Notes: a model not told the origin generated them from the letters alone. 38,613 bases of DNA from Ministeria vibrans ATCC 50519 (GCA_943704425.1 CALSCP010002236.1:39715-78327), one strand, 5' to 3'. Shown: positions 20,901 through 26,320, numbered from the stretch's first letter. Numbers and translations: made by a program.

Positions 20901-21185
20901 ACCGTTTGAGCAGGGCGACGACAGACACTCGACCGCCTCGACGGCACAGTCGACGCCGTTGAATCCCGTGGCGCAGTCGCAAGTGTAGCTGTTGACACCG
21001 TCGACACACGTGGCGCCGTTGCTGCACGGTGACGAGGAACACTCGTCGACATTGCTCTCACACGTGACTCCCGCGAAACCCGAATGACACGTACACAAAA
21101 ACCCATCAATAGAATCGGTACAGGTGGCAGCATTGGCACACGGCGACGAGCCGCACTCGTCAACGTTGACATTGCACGAGGCACT
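4191..21185 (-). CDS. Giant EGF/IgGFc/putative-Ig type I membrane protein, major part after an in-frame TAG
   Basis: One uninterrupted 16,995-nt frame runs down to a TAA stop at 4191-4193. It continues, in the same frame and repeat register, the signal-peptide-bearing frame that stops at TAG 21186-21188. In joint numbering (exon 1 = residues 1-21) it covers residues 1455-7118. Order: EGF repeats 28-52 (one with an RCC1-like insert); three modules of IgGFc-binding-like domain, MopE-like motif, HYR-like segment and putative-Ig repeats; a membrane span at about 6522-6545; and a cytoplasmic tail of about 570 residues. The first in-frame ATG lies at 20348, about 280 codons in, and would start without a signal peptide in mid-array. 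It therefore probably does not start on its own. It is either the 3' part of one gene of about 7,118 codons or is joined to the signal-peptide exon by alternative splicing. Likely role, by inference: cell-surface adhesion or particle binding. Confidence 0.85.
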   Translation of the reverse strand, partial: SASCNVNVDECGSSPCANAATCTDSIDGFLCTCHSGFAGVTCESNVDECSSSPCSNGATCVDGVNSYTCDCATGFNGVDCAVEAVECLSSPCSNGATCSDLVAGFSCVCASGFTGTQCDTDINECDSTPCHNGGTCTDLIDGYTCACLNGFNGIACETNIDECVSSPCSNGAGCVDGDFSYACVCAAGYTGVHCETDIDECISLPCSNAATCVDDVDGFVCLCASGFTGDACESEVDECASSPCSNGASCANLVDAYVCTCPVGVTGALCETVVDECSSMPCQNGATCVDDVAQYSCQCVEGYVGVHCETNVDECASSPCSNGASCTDGVSSFECACAAGFFGVTCNGDIDECASLPCTNGATCVGLVDGFTCTCPAGVTGVLCETLIDECSSSPCINGACFNFVDAFQCGCFPGFTGVQCETNVDECASTPCANGGTCVDAVDNYACTCATGFTGVVCETNVDDCLGHSCQNGATCQDGIGSSVCVCVAGYVGTSCETEVDECQSTPCINGATCVNNINAFFCTCATGFTGAHCESDLDECSSTPCQHGGSCSESSIDTLDGACTYFSAGFSLTCAIAQVDGILRCWGGTNSFSQLAVVNGGAGFVETVAGGDFACGRQADGTTICWGRDYTDFGGTGFGNTFTLASPIASGTLVASQGVVCGLRTSDSTVLCVGALGVNPYSSPVPNSVQGAGPYTQIALNSLSVLCGLTPAGVIVCHSTGVPSVPPTSVSGAHTFVRIAIGTVHGCGVRADNHELLCWGDSVSVGDVPSGVVHDIAANEAFSCAVLQAGRALTCFGDTNDVTSIFNNIPAGAMRSPSAGENFVCAQRVSDSGLVCFGDNDASQLAVPSSFGSQSLVDTCPSELSDQFASYACMCPAGFSGLQCETNIDDCFSAPCINGAVCRDGIESYTCECPAGFTGPFCETEINECASMPCQFGGTCSESVNSFACACVLGYTGTRCETDIDECLSTPCQNGASCANAINFYFCLCPSGFTGDTCETNVDDCASMPCQNGATCVDGVTSYTCACVLGYTGMHCDVNVDECASSPCQYAGTCVDAVDGFACTCVAGTTGTLCETDIDECTSAPCENGATCSSQLDAFSCSCLAGFTGAQCETDIDECASAPCQNGGTCQTLNVNSYSCDCVAGFTGVQCSTDIDECQSDPCENGGTCTTPTLNTFVCTCVIGYAGATCSTDSDECASSPCAFGGVCTNNIGAFSCSCPLGTTGLQCETNIDECASSPCGSSGSCIDQLNGYTCSCPANESPCGVNQACVASNIDNAGKEFVVAFMSNRVFVTSTARDTLVLSISSTGSAASVTVSAASLFTSQTFTVAAGATEYVSLPVSLRAALSGQVEDKGVHVMADTDVTVFAYNSRTGSTDGHPVYPLRSLGDDYVVLTTGEPTGYPSEVRTEYSIVATEDNTVVTVSSSQIVDFPTGSGFLTSGQSGTVVMNRLETLQISSRVTQLSDLSGSRINASAPIVLIAGHECANVPRSNKDCSHLAAQLPPTTTMGTKFVSSKLVGTHNGAPATYRAVPATLGVTASITVTANDGVVLLSTTFNAPTTFELSASFEGAVISSNAPILLALLTEGAAVTSGTLGDPFLTYLVPTTQFRNRYQFAVPPTFATDFTQQYVRLFAPQNTGGDVHLNGVAVSGTWTPIHTSGWETLEVALASSVGHVVLEHDKINLKMWAMVFAMAPTNDAFGISVGGFWRTINDGVACASCEGVPADGLDNDCDGRVDEELANGIDDDGDGLIDEDLAVAGMLIQFPANTTYGNCSDLGSAVLTGTPIVLTQSAACVERNPTPVVTYTDSSSVCPATQVIARTWTVTDGCGNVGMDVQYLRGEAVVIVGSSVPTSPQQVFESATFTHIFSAIGLAPILWTLTQNPVGMTIDSSTGVLTFDDAIPTGNIDTHTVEVLASNTHTQAQASFQLEVLAALVVPSTPVSAFQATTGASFSYNFVASRGASPVIWQLSGSPPAGSSVTGTSLIGSFVWPSAVEGLYTINVIASNVVGAKTTSITVRVDTVPAINASTLEDETIKSFSAFARMPTLTAGSNTITWSLLSAPASMTIDSSTGAIDWAEPTSNGSPYTVIVNAANLVGSDNVTFVLTVDDLPVIDVNSVPTGTVHVPTSQAYSITLLRSGGSPPSNWELVTAPTGMVVSSSDFGSLTLKWASPIPTPSAVTVTVKLSNLVGSDQVSFLVLAQDLPTIAPIADQSVLQNTVFQMPLTITGGSQPITMTLISAPSTMLLSQQTGSNGTLIWGSTELRTEPYTIVIGVSNSASSTNETFTLAVRAIPVISTTSLPTSVVTIGDGSQYSLQPTLSEGSLPVSWSLSGEPSGMVIDTSTGAINWPTASVVGSPFIISVQALNNMGSDAVDFTLVVQSGVLVTASSLPSENILEGTYYTRQASASGSQPILWALDSGPIGSQISPVDGNLTWTVAAHSSTPIDFVVSASNDASTDSHSFSLTSLQGVLVDLSSVPSQPATPLENVPLSISLSLAAGTGPMTWTIAVSPSLPSGLVISQTGVISWPTPQYPGFDYTVTATVSNGVSEHAVVFDIQVQQAVVIDPSSLPAVTIASGVDYEVTPGLLAGSPPILWTFPAGFSAQPGMTINQTTGTISWTSPTPVILLQVSVLASNSLDSNLWTFFVTVLQSPRIGNVPTTPFEMASGASFSHAFSVLDGATPLSWALVSGPIGMSVSATGVVSWSPVEVVGSPHSVVVSLTNSVAEDTATLSIVAIDVPQITPVSPSVTIFEGFPHSLQLSLQAGGGTVSWRILQGPASLTIDSTTGLISWPDTTNAGSPFSVSAQATNEVGTSTVSYQLIVDPTPTLNLGDSAPDTMGTDFFVAPPLVGLVGTRTSIIAVSAANGNARVSVQQLSSGVMLETNTYVANGTTLRIAIDFVVTSGAAIGPNGAYVTSDEAVQVAVYDDTTRFGDAYVVLPTDALGFEYMLVGATQGSESSSGGRSFFTVMSAVDGASVAIAPKAGQTLLIAGQTVTTETIFQLDSGDVLAGIGSEATDTTGLIIRSTGAASVVAGHTCANVLPSTTGCGILAEQLPPMSTWGTEFVAVAMTGRTTDNVLRIIAAEDATVLTGVLDTATSVSHTIAAGAFVDLTMSTFARLSATKPVLVLQESQGAGDLQTFGSPSMAIVPPVSLWPSRAALSTYPTVLGTSQYVNIVARTDDMDGVRLNRATVSGSAWFPLASTGYSAARIAISTSSTTVSVTHIRANVVLMAHVYGWGTRTSFATLLGTRLAPIASTCVMATGEGGDGLDNDCDGRIDEELFNGIDDDGDGLIDEDLIVPAPVISGPANFTLTTCSDVRPELTGTLAVVAVSDLCLLYGSEPTVTFVDTTPPSAFGCPAIPYIERLYTVVDGCGAILHHTQFLLTLPPMILPSSVPGTTLVNEGTSFSLAPTLQQGTLPIGWSLGGSVPSGMTIDASTGAMAWSSADPSASPYNILVRASNSAHVSELTLVLTVRAIPVIDLSSVPPTSTATIAGEAFGVTPSLSSGSLPIVWTLSGPTGMTIDSSTGVVSWASPVEVGSPHSVSIVATNGAGASTHTFSLTVAELPVFDTTTIGSERRTAGGEFFVYRVPLSAGSLPRTFSLDTTLAPSGMTVNPSTGDLLWPSPVVNAVAYNVSVSVSNAVGNDHYSFSLLVREVVVIDGASLPQPSVVVAVGQALSISAAVSSGATPVAWSLTQSPGTMSVDSVSGVIAWQSPTSSGSPFTVVLRAENDVSSTTATFSVIVEDIPVLNVESFGTSGLLYQASGVAMSKTLAVTIGTAPLTWSVSSNAPGLSIGSDTGTIAWSNPLVNAVAYEVNVTLSNRVGSTSASLALRVLDSAVIDPSSVASNPSTFVNFPFSASPLLSGGTGVITWSLVQAPSGMVIDSATGQITWQAPTGSGSPYTIIFAANNRVSESQRTITLSVSGSPTIALGTSARDSVGSKFFVPFLENRPDGGDSGSLQVVLSAFISGVSVSLSAPAQGYTNTVTVPSGTSVSVTVPNGLRLNSLGEVASNGLYVESDGEMSVAVRNAKSESTESMLAIPLDALGTEYFIASYGSPATNPNLYASSFALMATENDTSVAITVTADVTIDGQTVVAGTFHVVELRERQTLSVRTAGSGDLTGTRINANKRVVVISGHDCAAVPTTASKCGHLVEQLVPTHAWGSRYVVSPLASRPNNNNVIRIVGSMDATTVYVQQSTSAVVQTLTVNKGEFLHLSASGSTAFYVNATHKVQVVQYATGAGQAGGTYGGPLMIVVPAVEQASNRITVATPSTFSSLVNVVVPSAKTAGVRVNDAAVTATWSAVGTSGYSVSSTSVSQSQLVTVSHTEVIVAMVVSLHGFETFDGFGYPASSRYASIGSDCSPTTTVAQDGVDNDCDGRVDEELLNGLDDDMDGLIDEDLAVPVPTVVFPAATSFSDCSAATAVTGEPVVTNEDALCLAVGGSSTYTTNDVTTPANAACTVATSITRTFTVTDGCGNVLTGTQVLSPETPVFDTSSVPSTTQNVNEGSTYTLSVALASGTLPIVYTLQGAPPGNMTIDSATGVISYVATDTTNSPFSFEVCATNAYGNVCSTTISLAVLAKPVVNPASVQARFDRVTGASLVHQFTLLAGAPPLTWTLLEAPPSFALSQSGLVSWATADKVGSPHQIVIEVSNSVGRDVITFLVYVFDVVTINDALLPTATVQHASDTLFTLSPALSSGAASTPTWSLVTAPALMTINSLSGEVSWASPVASNTPYTVEVRVTNAISSDTATVTLHIFDKPAILASSLSSVAIEASSTFRTQPTLTSGTGTIVWQVTGPSGMTINATGAIVWPNTVASTTPYSIVVSATNEIATSSVTFTAIVNEIAVLNPASLPTSATAIHGTPYTVALATPSGTGPFVWTLTKSPTGMSVNPGTGDVLWPSPVASVTLYNVTAQVCNAVSCSTGSFLLLSVSAPVVDTSSYALPNVTAAEEGTPYYLKIELEAGSGVGGTNVWTLTSGPLGMVMDPSNGTLIWLEPLQEISATSRRRATGSSTGTAPFTVAFSVSNQGGSNSGTFPLTVSPSSGGGDGGSGGQMSSSSDSWKWIVLAVCLALLLLLLILICWCCCCRDRRRQRDRKNSIYQPYVMEQNMMELASNPLVKSAAAEKDDELRHHRDAETALRRQEEELAALTGERERISRERAAASAGREREMAAAIERERMLLEAERKAAQVQSKVFDSEQDRHLQDLRDRHSSWRGSTEMTAPAGNVDIYGNPIDGVDVYGMPIETKNAAREEEEEKNRRRAEEQRRADAERQKRAEMEAKRRQREEQEAAERAAHLTFIAEQERLRQAELEKERQKQRENQLKAEREAAEQEKRRRAMFGALEDDAYERFGEPLNYVANRRQEVRAAAEDGAVVVTRDLLVGNQVASSFAYVDEDSRQDLGPTPGVLPAAPVEHDYDSIENMGYGTREDPMEKKKKKKKQQQQPGSPQEQLASRSSYRDSEIASFGAPVGRSNSQNSHMVPAMDDTSMGAYNARAPLSSYPDVPVSRGARPSSTTSSIRDSYTQANVNMPVAAAGTSSAFHFEPESDLVDLDPLDPMDTTDTRRGLDFSAMAAQDGDPMAYAGPAGFVDTYESTTTPMERRSSRVTFDEGPKVANEGAPRSTASSAKAPPKPILKTAPSNDIFRFEDHHDDYDDDYL
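6056..7705 (-). repeat. Putative-Ig (He_PIG) repeat block 3, 6 units
   Basis: Six membrane-proximal repeats of the same type, followed by a Gly/Ser linker (SSGGGDGGSGG) and the membrane span. The last unit carries a short Arg-rich insertion (TSRRRATGS). Confidence 0.85.
7710..9400 (-). other. Module 3: IgGFc-binding-like domain, MopE-like motif, HYR-like segment
   Basis: Third copy, residues of about 5383-5945. It opens VGSKFFVPF, with VVVISGHDCAAVP, then LVEQLVPTHAWGSRYVV. The MopE-like motif is at about 7960-8095 (DGVDNDCDGRVDEE, NGLDDDMDGLIDED). The HYR-like segment has TVTDGCGNVLTG. It is slightly more diverged than copies 1 and 2 in the Asp-rich motif (DDDMDG for DDDGDG). Confidence 0.75.
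9405..11015 (-). repeat. Putative-Ig (He_PIG) repeat block 2, 6 units
   Basis: Six repeats with the same W-x-L and GMTIDSSTGVVSW pattern as block 1, opening with SSVPGTTLVNEGTSF and ending before the third IgGFc-like domain. Confidence 0.85.
11020..12695 (-). other. Module 2: IgGFc-binding-like domain, MopE-like motif, HYR-like segment
   Basis: Second copy of the module, residues of about 4285-4840. It opens MGTDFFVAPP and has VVAGHTCANVLP, then LAEQLPPMSTWGTEFV, the IgGFc-binding signature. The MopE-like motif is at about 11281-11400 (DGLDNDCDGRIDEE, NGIDDDGDGLIDED). The HYR-like stretch ends near 11020 with VVDGCGAILH. Order and spacing match copies 1 and 3, so the whole unit was duplicated as a block. 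Confidence 0.75.
12700..15675 (-). repeat. Putative-Ig (He_PIG) repeat block 1, 11 units
   Basis: Eleven repeats of about 85-95 residues. Each has an opening SxLP/SVP strand, W-x-L near the middle, the signature GMTIDSSTGxIxW, then SPFTVxVxAxN and a final TFxLxV strand. This is the cadherin-like putative Ig fold (PF05345) of bacterial and protist surface proteins, usually a rigid spacer stalk. Confidence 0.85.
15680..17355 (-). other. Module 1: IgGFc-binding-like domain, MopE-like motif, HYR-like segment
   Basis: Residues of about 2731-3290. The first 440 resemble the N-terminal domain of IgG Fc-binding protein: GKEFVVAF, FAYN, YPLRSLGDDYVV, then the diagnostic stretch INASAPIVLIAGHECANVP followed by AAQLPP and an MGTKFV block. 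A MopE-like repeat follows (15905-16030): DGLDNDCDGRVDEE then NGIDDDGDGLIDED, Asp-rich and probably calcium-binding. Then comes a segment of about 70 residues with TVTDGCGNVG, as in HYR/SprB-type adhesin repeats. Confidence 0.75.
18564..19526 (-). other. RCC1-like propeller inserted in EGF repeat 42
   Basis: About 321 residues (2008-2328) lie between Cys3 (HGGSC) and Cys4 (SYAC) of one EGF. The segment repeats a unit of about 45-50 residues with a central C-W-G or C-F-G (ILRCWGG, TICWGRD, LLCWGDS, LTCFGD, LVCFGD) preceded by an F-x-C or T-x-C motif. This is the secreted RCC1/BLIP-II-like propeller pattern, with about six to seven blades. Here the repeats are cysteine-rich, fitting an extracellular domain. 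Confidence 0.7.
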
Positions 21186-21188
21186 CTA
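21186..21188 (-). other. In-frame TAG inside EGF repeat 27
   Basis: The codon after CACVAGY reads TAG. Both flanks are EGF sequence in the same frame and with correct Cys5-Cys6 spacing (Y, stop, S, A, S, C). The next position, normally Gly, is Ser. The trinucleotide with its next bases (TAG then AGTGC) also looks like a 3' splice site and resembles the real acceptor of exon 2 (TAG then AGTGC at 25484). Confidence 0.95.
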
Positions 21189-24100
21189 GTACCCCGCGAC
21201 ACAGGCGCACACAAAGCCGTTGACGGCGTCGGAACACGTGCCGCCGTTTTGGCAGGGCTGCGAAAGGCACTCGTCGAGGTCCGTCTCGCAGAGGAGGCCC
21301 TCGTAGCCCGAGGGACACACACACTGGTAGAAATCGGTGAGAGGCACCTCGGAGATGTCGCGGTACTTGAAGGTTGGGCCAAAGTACTTGAACGAGCCCG
21401 ACGACTGTGGGTTGCCGCAAAAGGACAGCGAGTTGGCATTGCACAGGTTTCCACCAGTCCAGGTCATGTCGGAGCTTGAGGCAAACGTGACGGTGCTTGT
21501 GTCAAACTCAAACTGATCGTTGGCACCTTGGATGCTGAAAAATGCCACGATAGTAAAGGTGCCACTCGAGGCGAGTGTCACGTCGTTGCCGAGCACAGAC
21601 ACGTAGCGGAATTGACCGTCAAGGGACGCTGAGGTGCCGGCGGGCACAGAGGCCGAGACAAGGAGTGCGCCGCTGCCGCTGTCGTAGATGCCAATGGAGT
21701 GGGGAAAGGCAAGGCCGTCTTGGTTGTGGTCATAGAGGCCCAGTTCGCTGATGAGAAGCGCCTTGCTCGTGGTGAAGGTCCAACCGTACACGCGATCGAC
21801 TGTGCCGGGTGCGGCGGTCGACACGCCGAACGGAACAAAACTTTGGACGGCCGCGTTGTCGACAATCAGCGTCGACGTAGCCTTGCACTGTCCACCGTTC
21901 GAACAAGGGCTCGACGCACACTCATCGACGTCACTTTCACACTGGTCGCCGACGAAGCCGGTGGGACACGCACACGAAAATTCGTCGACACCGTCGGAAC
22001 AGGTGGCACCGTTGACACACGGGCTTGAAGCGCACTCGTCGACATCACTCTCACAGACGTCGCCAACAAAGCCGCTGGCGCAGACACACTGAAAGAGATT
22101 CAGCGTAGGTGTCGCGCAAGTGGCCCCATTGGAGCAAGGGCTTGATGCACACTCGTCAATATCCGTTTCACATTGAGTGCCGGTAAAACCATCGATGCAA
22201 GTACACTGAAACAGATTTGCCGAGCCCCCCTGCGAGCAGGTAGCACCATTGGAGCAGGGAGACGAGGCACACTCGTCCATGTCAGACTCGCAGTGGGTAC
22301 CGGTGAACCCCCCAAGGCAGACACACTCGTAGGCGTTGGCAATCGTGCCCTGGACACAGTTGGCGCCATTGAGGCAGGGCGCCGAAAGACACTCGTCCAC
22401 CTCAAGGTGGCAGTTGTCACCGGCAAAACCGGCAACGCACTGACACTGCCAGTGGTTTGCCTGGCCATTGTCGATACAGCTGCCGCCATTGGAGCAGGGC
22501 GACGAGACGCATTCGTCCACGTCCGACTCACAATGGACGCCCACGAATCCATCGGCACACATACACGCGTACAAGTCGGCCGTCTGACTGACGGTACAGG
22601 TGGCGCCGTTGGAGCAAGGAGACGAGGCACACTCATCAATGTCCGACTCGCAATTTGTTCCGGTAAAACCCGAGACGCAGCTGCACATGTAAAACTCCAC
22701 GGTTGTCGACTGCGAGCAGGTAGCACCGTTGGTGCAAGGTGATGAAGCACACTCGTCAATGTCCGATTCGCAAACGGTTCCGGTAAAACCAGGCGCACAC
22801 ACGCACGCATAGGAGGCGAGCGACGTCCCTTGCGAGCAAGTCGCACCATTGGCGCACGGCGACGAAGCGCACTCGTCAATGTCCGATTCGCAAACGGTGC
22901 CGGTGAAGCCGGCGGCACACACGCACGTGAACACGTCCGCAACAGCATTTGTGTCGACGCAGGTGGCACCATTGGCACAAGGCGACGAGGCGCACTCGTC
23001 GACAAACTGGTCGCACTGAGAGCCGGTAAAGCCCGCAACGCAAGCGCACGCGTAGGCGTTTGGAGATGAAGGTGTCGTCGAGCAAGAGGCGCCATTGGTG
23101 CATGGTGACGAAGCACACTCGTCAACATCACTGTCGCACAGCGTGCCAAAGTATCCGGCGCTGCAGAGACAGTCAAAGCGCGCAAGTTGAACGGGATCGT
23201 CGACACACGAGGCACCGTTGGAGCAGGGCGACGAGGCACACTCGTCAATTTTCGACTCGCAACTGATGCCCGTTGTTCCGAGGGGACAAAGACACTGGTG
23301 AGAGTCGAGTCCATCCAGACAGGTGCCACCGAAAAAGCAGGGCTTTGAGGCACAGTCGTCGGGATTGGTCGAGCACGTCGCGTCGGAAAAGCCGGTGGCG
23401 CAAGAGCAGCTGTAGCTGTCAATCAAGTCCACGCATGTGCCAGAATTCTGACAGGGATTCGATGCACAGTCGTCAATGTTTGTCTCGCACAAGATACCGG
23501 TCAGGCCGGCAGGACAGGCACACGTGAATCCGTTGACAATGTCATTGCAGGTGGCAAGCTGACTGCAGGGTGTCGAGGCGCACTCGTCAATGTTGGTCGA
23601 GCACACACTGTCCGTGTAGCCCGGAACACAGGCACAAGTAAAGCCATCGACCGTGTCGGTACAGGCTGCGCCGTTGGCACACGGCGACGAGGCACACTCG
23701 TTCATTTCGCTCTGGCACACGACGCCGCTGAATCCCGATGCACAGGTGCACGCAAAGCCATCGATCCCGTCGACACATGTCGCACCATTGGAGCAGGGTG
23801 ACGAAGCACACTCGTTCATTTCGCTCTGACACGCAACACCGGTGAAGCCGGAAGCGCAGGTACAGGTGTAGCCATCGACATTGTCGGTACACGTCGCGCC
23901 ATTTGAACAGGGAGACGACGCACACTCATCAATGTCCGACTCGCACGTGACGCCGGTAAAGCCCGCGTGGCACGCGCACGAAAACCCGTCGACAGCGTCG
24001 GTGCATGTTGCAGCGTTTGTGCAGGGAGACGAGGCGCATTCGTCCATATTCGATTCGCAGGTAACACCGGTAAAGCCCGAGTGACACGCGCAAGAAAAGC

Positions 24101-25690
24101 CGTCGACGGCATCCGTACACGTCGCGGCGTTGGTACAGGGGGACGAGGCGCACTCGTCCATGTCCGACTCGCATGCGACTCCGGTGAAGCCTGAGTGACA
24201 GGTACACGTGAAACCGTCGACGGCATCCGTACACGTCGCGGCGTTGGAGCAAGGAGACGAGGCGCACTCGTTGATGTCCGACTCACAGGTGACACCGGTA
24301 AATCCCGAGTGACAGGCGCAGGTGAAACCATCGACTGCGTCGGTGCACGTCGCGGCGTTGGTGCAAGGCGACGAGGCACACTCGTCAAACTCGCTTGAGC
24401 ACAACAGACCTGTAAAGCCCGAGGCACAGCCGCACGAGAAACCGTCGACGGCGTCCGTGCAAGTCGCACCATTGGCACAGGGCGACGAGCCACACTCGTC
24501 AATGTCAGTCTCGCAAATGGTGCCAGTGAAACCTTGAGCACATGTACAGGAGTAGGATGCCACGCCGTCGTTACAGGTGCCACCATTTTGGCAGGGCAAC
24601 GAAGCACACTCGTCCACATTGGTTTCGCACGAGAGTCCATCAAATCCGGAGGGACAAGCGCACGAAAATGAGCCGATGTTGTCGGTGCACACGCCGCTAT
24701 TGGCGCACGGAGACGATGCACACTCGTCAATTTCCGACTCACACTGCACACCAGTGTAGCCAGCGACGCACGAGCACTGATGAGAACCTTTGTAAGTGGC
24801 GCCGACGAGCAAATCGTCGACCCACCATCCATCGCCGCCAGTCCCTGCGTCGGTTCCGTAGCGAAAACGGAGGAGCACGGTGAGGCGTGCGAAGAAGGAG
24901 GGAACGGAAATACGCGTGCGGATGTAGGCGCCCGCGTCGAAACCGGCGCTCTTGCCGGTAAAAGCCATGCGTTGAACGGCGGTACCACCGCCGTTGTTGG
25001 GATTGTATAGGGGATAGTTGGGGCCGAACGGCTCGTTGTCGACGAGACAAGTAAGCTGGCCATTGTAGCCATTCTCAAGGAAGGTCATGCCGAGTGCGGT
25101 GATGTCGTCCCACGACTCGCCGGAAATGTTGATCTCAATGACGCCACCGTCGCACGACGTCTCAGTGTTGTAACGATGGTAAAACTCGATGATAGTGGAC
25201 GAGTCGGCAACGAACACGGGAAGGACGAGGTAGGAATCAACGGTGGTGTCGGGATCGGGAAAACGCGCGGCATTCAATGGGCTGTGGTAGCTCAGACCCG
25301 ACTCGATTTTCCAGTCGACCTGGGCATACGTGATGCGCGAGTCGGTCGAGACAGCGGACGACGTAGAGAAGCCCGCAGGCAGGGACGTTGAAGCATCAAA
25401 GTCCTGAAGGACATCTTCCAAGAGTGCACTACAAGTGGCAGCGTTGGCACACGGGCTACTGTTGCACTCGACATCTTGCGCACTCTACACGACAATCACA
25501 AGGCAATCAGTGGTATGAGCAGAATCACCGAGAAGGATAGAAGAGAAGAGATGGTGAGTGGGAGGAGAGGGGAGGGGGAAGGGAAAGATGCGTTCATCGA
25601 GTGCGCGACACGTCCAAACAGTCTTACCGCAATCTGTGCGAAAGAAATCAACGCCAGGGCAACTAGCACGAGGCCCAAAGGACGTGACAT
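21186..25690 (-). CDS. Signal peptide plus EGF repeats 1-27 (N-terminal part of the giant protein)
   Basis: Exon 1 (25690-25628) encodes a 21-residue signal peptide with a Leu/Val/Ala core starting MSRPLGLVL. A 143-nt phase-0 intron (25627-25485, GTAAGA to GTGTAG) follows, then exon 2 runs from 25484 to the TAG at 21186-21188, giving 1,453 residues. Twenty-seven EGF-like repeats of about 38 residues follow the pattern DECxSxPCxNGATC, CxC, GFxG, C; many have the D-E-C and aromatic positions typical of calcium-binding EGFs. Repeat 1 holds a roughly 218-residue domain between its third and fourth cysteines, and repeat 26 holds a roughly 187-residue one. The TAG falls in repeat 27 between Cys5 and Cys6. 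If the TAG is real and not bypassed, the product is a secreted all-EGF protein lacking the membrane anchor. Confidence 0.85.
21324..21884 (-). other. Domain inserted in EGF repeat 26 (DUF4082-like beta-sandwich)
   Basis: About 187 residues (1222-1408) lie between Cys3 (GGQC) and Cys4 (FYQC) of the EGF. Hallmarks are YGWTFTTSKALLISELGLYD, the following DGLAFPHSIGIYDS, a VPAGTSASLDGQFRYVSV block and FTIVAFFS. This WxFT, LGxYD, GIYD and VPAG series is typical of bacterial surface and PEP-CTERM DUF4082-type domains. Two cysteines near the end (NLC, SFC) may form a local disulfide. Confidence 0.6.
24777..25430 (-). other. Domain inserted in EGF repeat 1 (immune-inhibitor-A/MAM-like beta-sandwich)
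   Basis: About 218 residues (40-257) lie between the third cysteine of the first EGF (CANAATC) and the fourth (HQCSC). Features: FYHRYNTETSCDGG, a following EINISGESW, and a closing LLRFRYGTDAGTGGDGWWVDD. The D-G-G/W and G-x-G-W-W-x-D-D pattern resembles the carbohydrate-binding-like sandwich at the C-terminus of M6 peptidases and MAM-type domains. It contains two cysteines that could pair with each other, leaving the EGF disulfides intact. The family assignment rests on pattern alone. Confidence 0.55.
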
Positions 25691-26282
25691 AATAGGTCTA
25701 TGGTACAAGAAGGTGGAATAACGTGGAGAGAGGAGGATCGTGAGAATCATGAAATATATAATTATATATATATAATTATATTAGAAACACGTTGCAACAG
25801 AGCGACAGAGCGCCTGTGTGCGCGCTACGGCGGACTTGTGCGCACATGACGCGCTCAACACAGGGCACGCCTATGCCGGACGGCACTGCCCCGGGAGCAA
25901 AGAGCGACAGCCCATGGCTCTAAAGTCACTCTGCGGTTTTCTTTTTTGAGCGGTGCACGCCGTGACGAAGGCACAGCAAAGCGAAAAGCATCGCAAGGGC
26001 TTGCAGATCACGCGACTGAGCTGCGTGCGGCTCAGCGCATGCGGCAACCAATGCGCCTGGGCCGTTGCAAGGGCGAGTGCCAGCAAGACGTGCGATGGTT
26101 TACGGCTCTTGATCGGAGACTGCTCGTCGCAAAAAAAACCTACTCTGCGCATTTGACGAGCGAAGCAGAGCGGACGGCATATGGAACGCCACCCCTCGGT
26201 TCATTGCGTACGAATATCCGCACGTGTTGATCTCGACCATGCGAGAAAAGCGTCAAGCGCTGACTGGAACTGAGTCAAAGAT

Positions 26283-26320
<38 letters not shown>

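Larger units (their letters stand above)
17390..25484 (-). repeat. Tandem EGF-encoding repeat array (about 52 units, about 114-bp period)
   Basis: On the minus strand about 52 EGF-like units of roughly 114 bp follow one another in one frame, broken only by three inserted domains and one TAG. Units 5-9 (about 23900-24450) are close to identical at the DNA level, including silent positions, so they were duplicated or homogenised recently; others are more diverged. The array covers residues 22 to about 2720. Confidence 0.95.

Noticed and set aside
21186-21188. TAG as a reassigned sense codon
   Set aside because: TAG terminates the well-supported MRPL43 and Sec20 models here, and no other gene has internal TAG codons.
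17390-25484. CRISPR array or satellite DNA
   Set aside because: The periodic repeats encode EGF domains in a continuous frame with conserved cysteines and no spacer structure.
25871-26230. Overlapping open frames upstream of the giant gene (25871-26152 minus, 25946-26230 plus)
   Set aside because: No conserved motif, no splice context and compositional noise; not called as genes.
25780-26230. Possible tRNA or other structured RNA gene
   Set aside because: I found no T-arm box (GGTTCRANNCC) or cloverleaf arrangement by eye.
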